DNA of 64,000 nucleotides, taken from NCBI GenBank assembly GCA_963702695.1, contig CAVPDS010000029.1, forward strand, positions 432,396-496,395. The letters are read 5' to 3'. The position numbers were made by a program, and so were the translations under genes. Shown piece by piece: positions 16,898-28,856 of the stretch (the stretch's first letter is position 1; every line of letters begins with the position of its first letter). The DNA is from VAZQ01 sp963702695 (lineage in GTDB: Bacteria > Pseudomonadota > Alphaproteobacteria > Rhizobiales > Xanthobacteraceae). Below the pieces are notes generated by a model. That model was not told the DNA's origin. It searched no databases and worked only from the letters and a program-made list of their open reading frames with translations.

Positions 16898-16941
16898 ATG
16901 AAAAGCCCCGGGGTCATGGGCCCCGGGGCTTTTCATTTTTT
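16898..16941 (+). terminator. strong rho-independent terminator
   Basis: A perfect 16-bp stem (ATGAAAAGCCCCGGGG with its complement at 16921-16936), a 7-base loop TCATGGG and a following T tract. It ends 18 bp before the convergent MBL gene's stop and 196 bp after the nnr stop. The 16,800-16,890 interval upstream is structured and could be a leader or small RNA, but I see no promoter good enough to call one. Confidence 0.85.
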
Positions 16942-16958
16942 CAAGGCCCTTCAGGCTC

Positions 16959-17891
16959 TTATTCGAAATAGCTGCGACGGCCGGTCTGGATCAGCTCATA
17001 CATCGCCCGGATTTCACCTGGCAGCCGGCGATAGTTCCGCCAGTCCTTGTACTGCGGGAGCGTGAGGGTCTTGACGGCCTCGTCGACGCTGACGCCCTTG
17101 TCCGCCGCCGCTTTCACGGTTGCGTACTCGTCCCCCAGCATGGCGGCCAGCTCCTTGACGTCGGCCCGGTTCGCGACGTCGCCGTGGGCCGGCAGGATGG
17201 CATCCACGTTATCCATGGCCGCGACCTGCTCGAGCAGCTTGAGCCAGCTTTCGACCGAAGGCGTGAAGGCCATGTTGGGCATGCTGTGCTTGGCGAATGA
17301 GCCCGGCGTGAACAGTGCCCGCGCATGCGGGAAATAGACGAAGGCATCGCCGGCCTGCTGGCCGGGACCGAGGTAGAAAAGCCTTGCTTCGCGTCCGCCG
17401 AGACGGATCGTCATCGCGGTGTCGAAGGTGACATCCGGCAGAATGAGCTTCACCTCGTTGGGATCGAGGCCGCGCTGTTTGAAGCCTTCGATGCGCCGCG
17501 CCATCTCCTTGGGGAAAACCTTCTCCATGATCCGCGCGGTTTCGTTCTGCGCGACGAAGATCGCGCCGGCCGTCTTGAAGGGCGCGTTGCCGAAGTTGTG
17601 GTCGCCGTGGAAATGGCTGTTGATCACCCACTTGATCGGCTTGTCGGTGATCTTGCGGATGCGATCGATCAGGTCCTGCCCGGCGCGCGGGTGGGTGCGC
17701 GTGTCGATCACGAGCACCCCCTCCGGCGTGGTCAGGACGACCGCGTTCGACCCGGCGAAGTCGAACAGGAAATAGAGGTCGGGCGCGACCTGCTTGAACT
17801 CCACCTCTGGCCCGCGCTGCTGCGCGAGCGCCGGAGCGCCGGCGAGCGCCAGCGATGCAAGGACGAGAAACCTCCCGATCGACCAACTCAT
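16959..17891 (-). CDS. secreted MBL-fold protein with altered metal ligands
   Basis: A 310-residue exported protein. The ATG at 17891 follows AAAGGAGGCG and starts a signal peptide ending ALAQQ. The first metallo-beta-lactamase motif is intact (SHFHGDHNFGN: H93, H95, D97, H98) and the last His is present (LPAHGDV, H236). The middle ligands are changed: the usual GPGHTxGD reads GPGQQAGD, putting Gln178 at the His position, and the bridging-Asp region reads FTPGSF. It may bind one metal or have lost hydrolase chemistry; its substrate is unknown. It resembles exported MBL proteins of the SoxH/QuiP-like group. It is a single gene. Confidence 0.8.
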   Translation of the reverse strand: MSWSIGRFLVLASLALAGAPALAQQRGPEVEFKQVAPDLYFLFDFAGSNAVVLTTPEGVLVIDTRTHPRAGQDLIDRIRKITDKPIKWVINSHFHGDHNFGNAPFKTAGAIFVAQNETARIMEKVFPKEMARRIEGFKQRGLDPNEVKLILPDVTFDTAMTIRLGGREARLFYLGPGQQAGDAFVYFPHARALFTPGSFAKHSMPNMAFTPSVESWLKLLEQVAAMDNVDAILPAHGDVANRADVKELAAMLGDEYATVKAAADKGVSVDEAVKTLTLPQYKDWRNYRRLPGEIRAMYELIQTGRRSYFE

Positions 17892-18071
17892 GTCACGCCT
17901 CCTTTTGATCGTTTCGCGGTCCATCATTGCCGGGGGCGCTTGTTCGACAACCGCCGCGCCGGTGCGCCGGCGAGCGCGTTCGCCTCCGGCTATTTTTATC
18001 ATGTGCCCCGCGATTTATGCATGGTATAAGCCCGGCCGCTCGGTGCCCTAAGCGGGGCCGGGATGCCCTTT

Positions 18072-18156
18072 GCGGGCGTGGCGGAACTGGTAGACGCGCT
18101 GGATTTAGGTTCCAGTGACGAAAGTCGTGGGGGTTCGAATCCCTCCGCCCGCACCA
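18072..18156 (+). tRNA. tRNA-Leu (UAG)
   Basis: An 85-nt class II tRNA with encoded CCA. The acceptor stem GCGGGCG pairs with CGCCCGC, the anticodon loop TTTAGGT gives UAG, there is a long variable arm, and the T loop is GGTTCGAATCC. It lies 143 bp upstream of tig. Confidence 0.97.
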
Positions 18157-18299
18157 CGCGCAAAGGCGCAAGACCTTCGCTGAAAGTAACTTTCGCTCAA
18201 AGCTGCTATCGCCGAGCCTGCAACCGCCGCACGATTTGACGCCGTCAGTTACAACCGCCGCAAGCCATCACCGACGCAAACATAAAGCCGCAACACACC

Positions 18300-19661
18300 A
18301 TGCAAGTTACAGAAACCCTGGCCGACGGCCTCAAGCACGAATTCCAGATCACGGTTCCGGCCGCCGACCTCGAAGCGAAGGTGGCCGAGCGCCTTGGCGA
18401 GCTCAAGGACCGGGTCCAGCTCCGCGGCTTCCGGCCCGGCAAGGTCCCGGTGAACCATCTGCGCAAGCTCTACGGCCGCTCGGTCATGGCCGAGACCATC
18501 GAGAGCGTGATCCGCGAGACCAACGCCAAGCTGGTCGACGAGCGCGGCTACAAGCTCGCGATGGAGCCCAAGGTCACGCTGCCGGAAGAGCAGGCCGAGG
18601 TCGAGAACGTGATCGGCGGCAAGTCCGACCTCGCCTACAAGATCGAATTCGAGGTCCTGCCCAAGATCGTGCTTGCAGACTTCAAAGGCATTGCGCTGGA
18701 GAAGCTCATGACCGAGGTCGGCGACGCCGAGATCGACGAGGCGGTCGGCAAGATCGCCGAGCAGAATCGCCCGTATTCGCTTAAAGGCGAGGGCGCCAAG
18801 GTCGAACGCGGCGACCGCGCGGTCATCTCGTTTACGGGCAAGATCGACGGTCAGCCGTTCGAGGGCGGCGCCGGCGAGGACGCGCCGGTCATCGTCGGGG
18901 CCGCCGGGTTCATTCCCGGCTTCGAGGACCAGCTCATCGGTATGGCGCAGGGCGAGACTCGCCAGGTCAAGGTCACCTTCCCGAGCAACTACGCGAACGC
19001 GGAGCTGGCAGGCAAAGACGCTGAATTCGACGTGACCGCCAAGCTGGTCGAGACCCCGGGCGAGCTCAAGCTCGACGATGAGTTCGCGAAATCGCTCGGC
19101 CTTGAATCGCTCGACAAGCTCAAGGGGGCGATCAAGGACCGGATCGCGCGCGAGCATGCTGCCATGAGCCGGCAGAAGCTTAAGCGTGGCCTGCTGGACC
19201 AGCTCGATGGGCAGCACAAGTTCGAGCCGCCCGCGACGCTGGTCGAAGAGGAGTTCAAGAACGTCTGGAACGCGGTCGAGTCCGATCTGCGCTCGCGCAG
19301 CCGCACCTTCGAGGATGAGGGCACGACCGAGGAAAAGGCGCGCGCGGAATACCGCGCGATCGCGGAACGCCGGGTGCGGCTCGGTTTGGTTCTCGCCGAG
19401 ATCGGCGAGAAGAACGGCATCACCGTGAGCGACGACGAGATCAGCCGCGCGATCGTCGAGCGCGCCCGCCAATATCCTGGCCGCGAGCAAGAGATTCGGG
19501 ATTTCTACCGCAAGAATCCCGGCGCGGTCGCGAGCGCCCGGGCGCCGATCTTCGAGGACAAGGTCGTCGACTTCCTGGTCGAGCTCGCCAACGTCACCGA
19601 GAAGCCGGTGTCGCGCGAGGACCTCTACAAGGACGAGGACGAGGAGACCGCCGCTGCGTAG
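18300..19661 (+). CDS. tig: trigger factor (ribosome-bound chaperone / prolyl isomerase)
   Basis: A 453-residue trigger factor. The N-terminal ribosome-binding domain contains RGFRPGKVPVNHLRKLYG with the signature FRPGK loop; the FKBP-like PPIase domain (about 160-245) has GDRAVISFTGKIDGQPFEGG and GFIPGFEDQLIGM; the C-terminal helical arms cover the last 200 residues and end in an acidic tail. It shields nascent chains on the ribosome. It heads the tig-clpP-clpX-lon block. Confidence 0.97.
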   Translation: MQVTETLADGLKHEFQITVPAADLEAKVAERLGELKDRVQLRGFRPGKVPVNHLRKLYGRSVMAETIESVIRETNAKLVDERGYKLAMEPKVTLPEEQAEVENVIGGKSDLAYKIEFEVLPKIVLADFKGIALEKLMTEVGDAEIDEAVGKIAEQNRPYSLKGEGAKVERGDRAVISFTGKIDGQPFEGGAGEDAPVIVGAAGFIPGFEDQLIGMAQGETRQVKVTFPSNYANAELAGKDAEFDVTAKLVETPGELKLDDEFAKSLGLESLDKLKGAIKDRIAREHAAMSRQKLKRGLLDQLDGQHKFEPPATLVEEEFKNVWNAVESDLRSRSRTFEDEGTTEEKARAEYRAIAERRVRLGLVLAEIGEKNGITVSDDEISRAIVERARQYPGREQEIRDFYRKNPGAVASARAPIFEDKVVDFLVELANVTEKPVSREDLYKDEDEETAAA

Positions 19662-19726
19662 CACCTTACGGCCGCCATGGTCCCCGGTCCCGTGCTGCTT
19701 CGGTGCGAATCGTGGGATAAGCGGCC

Positions 19727-19933
19727 ATGCGCGTCCTGGGTGTTCGTCCACTGAATTGGTTCAGGCGGCGCCGGCCCGGAAGCTCGTTCTGCGGCCGCGC
19801 CGCCGACCAGATTGAACGTCTTGTTGCCGGCCCATCCGTGTATATCTGTGGCAAGTGCATCGAGACATGCGCGGCGATGCTGGAAGAGCATCGCTCCCCG
19901 CCACCGCCGCCATCTCCGGCTCAGACAGGTTGA
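19727..19933 (+). CDS. stand-alone ClpX-type zinc-finger domain protein
   Basis: A 68-residue frame that ends three bases before clpP. Its centre (SSFCGRAADQIERLVAGPSV then YICGKCIETCAAML) aligns with the N-terminal zinc-binding domain of ClpX in this window ([20 protein letters not shown], then FICDECVELCMDI). The first Cys of the CxxC pair is Ser (AGC codon), leaving three of the four zinc ligands plus an extra CxxxC. There is no AAA+ domain. The ClpX domain dimerises and binds substrates and adaptors, so this could be an adaptor-like relic or a decaying duplication. The N-terminal 18 residues are Arg-rich and the start is uncertain. Confidence 0.65.
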   Translation: MRVLGVRPLNWFRRRRPGSSFCGRAADQIERLVAGPSVYICGKCIETCAAMLEEHRSPPPPPSPAQTG

Positions 19934-19936
19934 CCC

Positions 19937-20569
19937 ATGCGAGACCCGACCGACACCTACATGAACTATCTCGTCCCCATGGTGGTCGAGCAGACCAACC
20001 GGGGCGAGCGCGCCTACGACATCTATTCGCGGCTCCTCAAGGAGCGGATCATCTTCATTACCGGCCCGGTCGAGGACGGGATGGCGTCGCTGATCGTCGC
20101 TCAGCTCCTGTTCCTGGAGGCCGACAATCCCAAGAAAGAGATCGCGATGTACATCAACTCGCCGGGCGGGGTGGTGACGTCGGGGCTTGCGATCTACGAC
20201 ACGATGCAGTTCGTGCGGCCGGCGGTCTCGACGCTCTGCGTCGGCCAGGCCGCCTCGATGGGGTCGCTCCTGCTCGCCGCCGGCGCCAAGGACATGCGGT
20301 TCGCGCTTCCCAACGCCCGGATCATGCTGCACCAGCCTTCCGGCGGCTTCCAGGGGCAGGCGACCGACATCATGCTGCACGCGCAGGAGATTCTGAACCT
20401 CAAGAAGCGGCTCAACGAGATCTACGTGAAGCACACCGGGAAGGAGCTCAAGAAGATCGAGGACGCGCTTGAGCGCGATTACTTCCTCACCGCAGAGATG
20501 GCGGTAGAGTGGGGGGTCGTGGACAAGGTTATCGACAGGAGGCCGGAGGAGCCTGGAAACAAGCTTTAG
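19937..20569 (+). CDS. clpP: ATP-dependent Clp protease proteolytic subunit
   Basis: A 210-residue ClpP with the catalytic triad Ser107 (CVGQAASMGS), His132 (LHQPSGGFQGQ) and Asp181 (ALERDYF). It forms the tetradecameric barrel fed by ClpX or ClpA. The start ATG lies three bases after the zinc-finger frame's stop, and clpX follows 283 bp downstream. Confidence 0.97.
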   Translation: MRDPTDTYMNYLVPMVVEQTNRGERAYDIYSRLLKERIIFITGPVEDGMASLIVAQLLFLEADNPKKEIAMYINSPGGVVTSGLAIYDTMQFVRPAVSTLCVGQAASMGSLLLAAGAKDMRFALPNARIMLHQPSGGFQGQATDIMLHAQEILNLKKRLNEIYVKHTGKELKKIEDALERDYFLTAEMAVEWGVVDKVIDRRPEEPGNKL

Positions 20570-20610
20570 CGAAGGTTATCGCGGAACTGAAGGCCAGCCC
20601 AGGAGCTGTC

Positions 20611-20631
20611 CGGGGTACCTCCGGTACCCCG
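20611..20631 (+). terminator. hairpin between clpP and clpX
   Basis: CGGGGTACC-TCC-GGTACCCCG is a perfect 9-bp stem with a 3-base loop, 42 bp after the clpP stop, followed by AAACGGTCAAAAAG rather than T's on the plus strand. It may attenuate read-through into clpX, which would then need its own promoter in the remaining 220 bp. Confidence 0.5.
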
Positions 20632-20852
20632 AAACGGTCAAAAAGTTGCCATCCGCGGGGATTTTCATCATTAATGAAATCTTGATTATCGCCGGGATAC
20701 CGTGCTTCGCTAGGATTTGCAGGCCGCGGGGACGCCAAGAAGCCGTGAATACTGTTGCATTGATGCTACGGACTCTTAGGAGTGCCCTTGTTATGGTTGG
20801 ACTGAATCGGACCATGCCGCGGTTGCTGAGGCAGTCCGACGGAGAGATGTGA

Positions 20853-22121
<1,269 letters not shown>

Positions 22122-22428
22122 GCGGGCGGTGGCGGCCGCGGAGCCGATTCGCCGAAATCGCGCCCCGGCGTCCTGTTCCAAGCGTAGCGATTTATAACCT
22201 ATTAGCGGGCTTGCTTGACTCCGCCCGGCGTGGTCGCCACCTAATAGGCGCGAACGAAAACGCGTCCGCAAGTTTACGCTCAGACTACCGGTAGGGTTCG
22301 TATCTGCGTCGCTGAGTGCACGGCAACTTTCTGCTCGCCATGCTCCCCTCCGGCTCCTTCGGCACTCAACTGCAATGCCGCATTCGGCGGGTTGCGGATG
22401 AGGGGCACAACAACAAGGACTTCGGGCC
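22122..22428. promoter_or_regulatory. clpX-lon intergenic region with inverted repeat
   Basis: This 307-bp gap holds CCTATTAG at 22198-22205 and its exact inverse CTAATAGG at 22241-22248, 35 bp apart, flanking a CTTGAC-like -35 element (CTTGACTCC). A dyad around a promoter suggests an operator. A heat-shock promoter is likely for lon in general, but no correctly spaced RpoH -10 element is clear. No gene is seen here. Confidence 0.35.
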
Positions 22429-24870
<2,442 letters not shown>

Positions 24871-24895
24871 TCAACAGTTGGCGAAACGACTTACG

Positions 24896-24929
24896 GAAAG
24901 CCGGGCCTCGTGCCCGGCTTTCTGTTTTT
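24896..24929 (+). terminator. rho-independent terminator of lon
   Basis: GAAAGCCGGGC - CTCGT - GCCCGGCTTTC, an 11-bp perfect stem 25 bp after the stop codon, followed by TGTTTTT. Confidence 0.9.
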
Positions 24930-24985
24930 GGTGTCTGCTTACCGCGGCGACCCGCTCCTATAAGACCTCATATCTGTCCCGCTCC

Positions 24986-25019
24986 TTGCTCAAAGCAGGA
25001 TGGCTTGCTTATTATAAGC
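24986..25019 (+). promoter_or_regulatory. promoter and probable operator of the marR-emrAB operon
   Basis: TTGCTC (24986-24991) and TATTAT (25010-25015), 18 bp apart, form a reasonable promoter. The -10 is covered by the perfect palindrome GCTTAT-T-ATAAGC (25007-25019), with further GCTTGC/GCGAGC symmetry around it. A MarR dimer bound there would block its own transcription, the usual logic of such operons. Confidence 0.55.
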
Positions 25020-25056
25020 GAGCTTACTATTTTGACGGCAGAAGGAGCGAGTTGCT

Positions 25057-25530
25057 GTGCCAATCAGTCAGGGAAATCGAGAACTTGCCTTCGCGATCAA
25101 TGACGTAGCCCGATTGCTACGGACCGTTGCCGATCAGAAGGCAGCCCATTTCGGCCTGACCCGTGCGAAATGGGCGGTGCTGGCGCGGCTCGATCGCTTC
25201 GAGGGCCTCAAGCAGACCGAACTCGCGGAGATGCTCGACCTGCAGCCGATCAGCTTGACCCGGCTGCTGGATAGCCTCTGCGACAACGGGCTGATCGAAC
25301 GCCGGCCCGACCCGAATGACCGCCGCGCCAAGCGGCTTTTCCTGACCGCCGCCGCCCGCCCGCTCCTTGAGCGCCTGAGCGACCTCGGCGAGAGCCTCAT
25401 GAAAACGGCGCTGGCCGGCCTGCACCCGCCCGAGATCGCCGCCCTGCTCACCCACCTGTCGACCGTCAAGGAAAACCTGCGGCAGGCGGTCCTGAAGAAA
25501 CAACCCAATCTGGAACAGCGCTATGGCTGA
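25057..25530 (+). CDS. MarR-family transcriptional regulator
   Basis: A 157-residue winged-HTH regulator: WAVLARLDRFEGLKQTELAE is the first part of the HTH, LDLQPISLTRLLDSLCDNGL the recognition helix, and IERRPDPNDRRAKRLFLT the wing. It starts with GTG at 25057 behind AAGGAG. Its last eight bases overlap the emrA start, so it is translationally coupled to the efflux genes it probably represses from the palindrome at 25007-25019. Confidence 0.9.
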   Translation: MPISQGNRELAFAINDVARLLRTVADQKAAHFGLTRAKWAVLARLDRFEGLKQTELAEMLDLQPISLTRLLDSLCDNGLIERRPDPNDRRAKRLFLTAAARPLLERLSDLGESLMKTALAGLHPPEIAALLTHLSTVKENLRQAVLKKQPNLEQRYG

Positions 25531-26687
25531 ACCCGTCCTCAAACTTGCCCCGCAGCCGGAGGCTGCTGCGCCCCCGGCAAGGAAGCCCGGATTCTTCCGC
25601 GCCCATGCCCGCATGATCCTGCTGGTGGTGGTGCCGGCGATCGCGCTTGCCGTCGGCCTTGGGTTCTATCTGTCGGGCGGCCGCTACATCTCGACCGACA
25701 ACGCCTTTGTCGGCGCGCAGAAGGTTCTCATCACGCCTGATATCTCCGGCAAGGTGACGCGCGTGCTGGTGCGGGAAGGCCAGCACGTCGCCGCCGGCGA
25801 TGACCTGTTCGACATCGATCCGGTGCCGTTTGAGCTCGCGCTGCAGCAGGCGAAGAGCAAGCTCGAGAGCGTGCGCACCGATTTTTCCAATCTCAAGAGC
25901 AACTATCAGTCGCTGAGCAAGCTGCTTGATCTGGGGCGGCAGACGGTCGACCTGCGGCGCAAGGATGTGGAGCGCAAGACTGCGCTCGCCGCCAATCGCG
26001 CCGGGACACAGGTGGACCTCGACAATGCCAATGCCACGCTGCTCACCGCCGAGCTGCAGTTGCAACTGGGCGAGCAGCAGCTCAACTCCACCCTGAATCA
26101 GTTGCTCGGCAATCCCGATCTTCCGGTCGAAGAGTTCCCCGCCTATCGGCAGGCGAAGGCCGCGGTCGATCAGGCGCAGCGCGATCTCGATCACACTGCG
26201 ATCAAGGCGCCGATCGCCGGCACCGCGACGCAGGTCGACAACATCCAGCTCGGGCGGTTTGTGACCGCCGGCATGCCGGTGTTCAGCGTCATCGACGACA
26301 GCGCGCCGTGGGTCGACGCCAATCCCAAGGAAACCGATATCACCTACTTGCAGGTCGACCAGAAGGTCGACATCGAAGTCGAACTCGTTCCCCGATCGCG
26401 TCTTCCACGGCACCGTCGCTTCGGTGAGCCCTGGAACCGGTGCGCAGTTCGCGATCCTGCCGCCACAGAATGCGAGCGGCAACTGGGTGAAAGTCGTGCA
26501 GCGGGTGCCGGTGCGCATCGTCTTCGACCGGGGCCAGGATCTCTCGCCGTTGCGCGCCGGCATGAGCGTCAACGTCGACATCGATACTGGTCGCAAGCGC
26601 ACGCTCGCCTCGTTGTTCGGAACGAGTACCGCCAAGGATTCAAGCGTTGCCAAGAGCACCAGCGCCGCCACGGAGGCACGTCCGTGA
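25523..26687 (+). pseudogene. EmrA/HlyD-type membrane fusion protein, frameshifted
   Basis: This encodes a periplasmic adaptor: one N-terminal membrane helix (ARMILLVVVPAIALAVGLGF), the lipoyl half-motif GGRYISTDNAFVGAQKVLI, a long coiled coil, then DHTAIKAPIAGTATQVDNIQLG. At 26390-26393 there are four C's where the frame needs three; from there the normal C-terminal domain (FHGTVASVSPGTGAQFAILP, NWVKVVQRVPVRI, LRAGMSVNVDIDTG) continues in the +1 frame to a TGA at 26687. Read without correction, the gene runs 901 codons into emrB and looks like a fusion. It is either a recent mutation or a base-call error in a C run. Confidence 0.85.
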
Positions 26688-28228
26688 CCACGCGCGTCGC
26701 ATCTTCCAACGGGCGCCGCACCATGGTGACCGTCTGCGCCATGAGCGCGACGATCATGCAGGCGCTCGATACGACGATCGCGAACGTGGCGCTGCCCTAC
26801 ATGCAGGGCTCGCTCTCGGCCTCACTCGACCAGATCAACTGGGTGTTGACCTCCTACATCGTGGCCTCGGCGATCATGACCGCGCCGATCGGTTGGGTGG
26901 CCGAGCGGTTCGGACGGAAGCGTCTGTTCATCATCTGCTCCGCGGGCTTCACTTGCGCCTCGGTCTTGTGCGGGCTCGCTCAGAACATTGAACAGATGGT
27001 GGGCTTCCGGCTCCTGCAGGGCGCCTTCGGCGCCGCGCTGGTGCCCCTTTCGCAAGCGGTCATGCTCGATTCCTACCCGCCGGCCGAACGTGGCTCCGCG
27101 ATGGCGATCTGGGGCATCGGCGTGATGCTCGGCCCGATCATGGGCCCGACGCTGGGCGCCTGGCTGACCGACAACTACAGTTGGCACTGGGTCTTCTTCA
27201 TCAATGTGCCGGTCGGAATCTTCACCGTGCTCGGGCTCATGGCGTTCATGCAGGAGACCGATCGCAGCCACGAGCGTCGCTTCGATTGGTTCGGCTTCCT
27301 CGCGCTTGCCGTCGGGATCGGCTCGCTGCAATTGATGCTTGATCGCGGCGAGCAACTGGGCTGGTTCGGTTCCGGCGAGATCGTCGCGGAAGCGATCGTG
27401 TCGGTGACCGGCTTCTATTTCTTCCTGGCGCATTCGCTGACGACGCAAACGCCGTTCGTGCGCATGGAATTGTTCCGTGATCGCAATTTCTCAGCCGGAT
27501 GCCTGTTCATGGTGGTCATCGGGGTGGTGCTGTTCGGCACCATGGCGCTGGTGACCCCGTTCCTGCAGAACGTCATCGGCTATCCGATCCTGACGGCGGG
27601 CTTCCTGCTCGCCGGACGCGGCGTCGGTACGCTGATCGCGATGATCATCGTCGGCCGTCTGCTCAGGTTCATCGAGGCCCGCTACCTGGTCCTGGTAGGT
27701 CTTGTGCTCGCGACCTTCACGTTGGATCAGATGGTCGGCTTCACCGACCAGTCGTCATCGCGCACCATCGTGCTGGTCAGCATCATGCAGGGCTTTGGCC
27801 TTGGGCTGGTGTTCGTGCCGCTGAGCACGGTCGCGTTCACCACGCTGCCGGACTATCTGCGCACGGAGGGTTCGGCCATCCTGACCCTTGTCCGCAACAT
27901 CGGCAGCTCGGTCGGCATATCGCTCGTGATCGCGCAGCTTACCAACACGACGGTGCGAATGCATGCGCATCTCGCCGAATTCATCTCGCCGTTCAATGAT
28001 GCGCTGCAGGCGCCGGACGTATCGCCGATCCTGAATACGGCGACCGATACCGGCCGCGCTATGCTGGACGCGCTCGTCACCCAGCAGGCGGCGATCATCG
28101 CCTATGCCAACGATTTCAAGCTGCTGATGTATCTCACGATGGCCACGATTCCGCTGGTGTTCTTCATTGGCACGACGCGCGCGATCCGGGCGCAGCCGGC
28201 CGGCCAGACGGCGCATGCGATGGACTAA
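26684..28228 (+). CDS. EmrB-type DHA2 multidrug efflux transporter (MFS, 14 TM)
   Basis: A 514-residue proton-driven drug exporter. It starts with GTG at 26684 (GGAGG at 26672-26676), its start overlapping the restored emrA stop as GTGA. Features: TIMQALDTTIANVALPYMQG in helix 1, the loop motif GWVAERFGRKRLF, motif C of drug antiporters (GIGVMLGPIMGPTLGAWLTD), NYSWHWVFFINVPVGI, and 14 hydrophobic segments. With EmrA and an outer-membrane channel it would pump hydrophobic compounds; no channel gene is adjacent. In the raw sequence its frame is continuous with the out-of-frame tail of emrA. Confidence 0.93.
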   Translation: MTTRVASSNGRRTMVTVCAMSATIMQALDTTIANVALPYMQGSLSASLDQINWVLTSYIVASAIMTAPIGWVAERFGRKRLFIICSAGFTCASVLCGLAQNIEQMVGFRLLQGAFGAALVPLSQAVMLDSYPPAERGSAMAIWGIGVMLGPIMGPTLGAWLTDNYSWHWVFFINVPVGIFTVLGLMAFMQETDRSHERRFDWFGFLALAVGIGSLQLMLDRGEQLGWFGSGEIVAEAIVSVTGFYFFLAHSLTTQTPFVRMELFRDRNFSAGCLFMVVIGVVLFGTMALVTPFLQNVIGYPILTAGFLLAGRGVGTLIAMIIVGRLLRFIEARYLVLVGLVLATFTLDQMVGFTDQSSSRTIVLVSIMQGFGLGLVFVPLSTVAFTTLPDYLRTEGSAILTLVRNIGSSVGISLVIAQLTNTTVRMHAHLAEFISPFNDALQAPDVSPILNTATDTGRAMLDALVTQQAAIIAYANDFKLLMYLTMATIPLVFFIGTTRAIRAQPAGQTAHAMD

Positions 28229-28334
28229 ACAAGCGCTGCGGGACGGCTTGCAATTCAGCGGAAATGAGCAAACGCTGATCACCGGGGCGAGAACTTGCCC
28301 GTTGATTCGCGAACGACCCGCGAGAGATCGAGCG

Positions 28335-28610
28335 GTGACCAAGAACGAACTCATAGCCGCAGTGGCCGAAAAGGCCAGAATGCCGCGTTTGTCCGCCGCA
28401 GCCGCGGTCGAGGCGACCTTCGACATCATCGTCGCGACGCTCGGCAATGGCGGCGAGGTCAAGGTCAGCGGCTTCGGCAATTTTCGCGCCGTCCAGCGTG
28501 CCGCCCGTGCGGGCCGCGATCCGCGGACCGGCGAGACCGTGCAAATCCAGGCCGTGCGCCGCCCCAAGTTTTCCCCGGGGAAGGCCTTCAAGGAGGTCCT
28601 CAACCGGTAA
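28335..28610 (+). CDS. HU-family nucleoid protein
   Basis: A 91-residue HU protein: VTKNELIAAVAEKARM, VEATFDIIVATLGNGGEVKV, GFGNFRAVQRAARAGRDPRTG (the DNA-wrapping arm with its Pro-containing tip replaced by a Thr-rich form) and a PGKAFKEVLN end. I place the start at GTG 28335, because upstream in-frame sequence is unrelated to HU. The position downstream of the lon region matches the classical lon-hup arrangement, here separated by the marR-emrAB operon. Confidence 0.92.
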   Translation: MTKNELIAAVAEKARMPRLSAAAAVEATFDIIVATLGNGGEVKVSGFGNFRAVQRAARAGRDPRTGETVQIQAVRRPKFSPGKAFKEVLNR

Positions 28611-28642
28611 CGGCACCGTCGGGCAGGTAGCAAGAGGAATGC

Positions 28643-28694
28643 AAAAGCCCCGGGCGATACTTGGGGCGATACCTGGGGCGATACCTGGGCTTTT
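28643..28694 (+). terminator. hairpin with three 12-bp tandem repeats after the HU gene
   Basis: AAAAGCCC (28643-28650) pairs with GGGCTTTT (28687-28694). The loop is built from three copies of GGGCGATACYT at 28652, 28664 and 28676 (period 12). This looks like a terminator whose loop has been expanded by repeat slippage. Confidence 0.65.
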
Positions 28695-28780
28695 CGTCCG
28701 GCTCTCCGGAGTCACCATGCCGACGTCGGCAAAAGCCGCCTTGCCAGCGGTGCAAGTCCAGCGCTAGATCGCTCTGCGAA

Positions 28781-28856
28781 GGGCGGTTAGCTCAGTTGGT
28801 AGAGCATCTCGTTTACACCGAGAGGGTCGGCGGTTCGAGTCCGTCACCGCCCACCA
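28781..28856 (+). tRNA. tRNA-Val (UAC)
   Basis: 76 nt with encoded CCA. The acceptor GGGCGGT pairs with ACCGCCC, the D arm is TAGCTCAGTTGGTAGAG, the anticodon loop TTTACAC gives UAC, and the T arm is CGGTTCGAGTCCG. Confidence 0.97.

Noticed and set aside
16800..16941. A small RNA gene ending at the strong terminator
   Set aside because: The terminator is real but no convincing promoter (a TTGTCA with a 20-bp gap to TGCTAT) or conserved structure can be shown from sequence alone.
22190..22260. A heat-shock (RpoH) promoter for lon
   Set aside because: A CTTG-type -35 is present but no CYTATNT -10 at 17-18 bp; only the inverted repeat was kept.
25523..28228. A 901-residue EmrA-EmrB fusion protein
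   Set aside because: The middle of that frame (after DIEVE) is out-of-frame translation; the true emrA C-terminus is one base away and emrB has its own GTG and ribosome site. Annotated as two genes with a frameshift.
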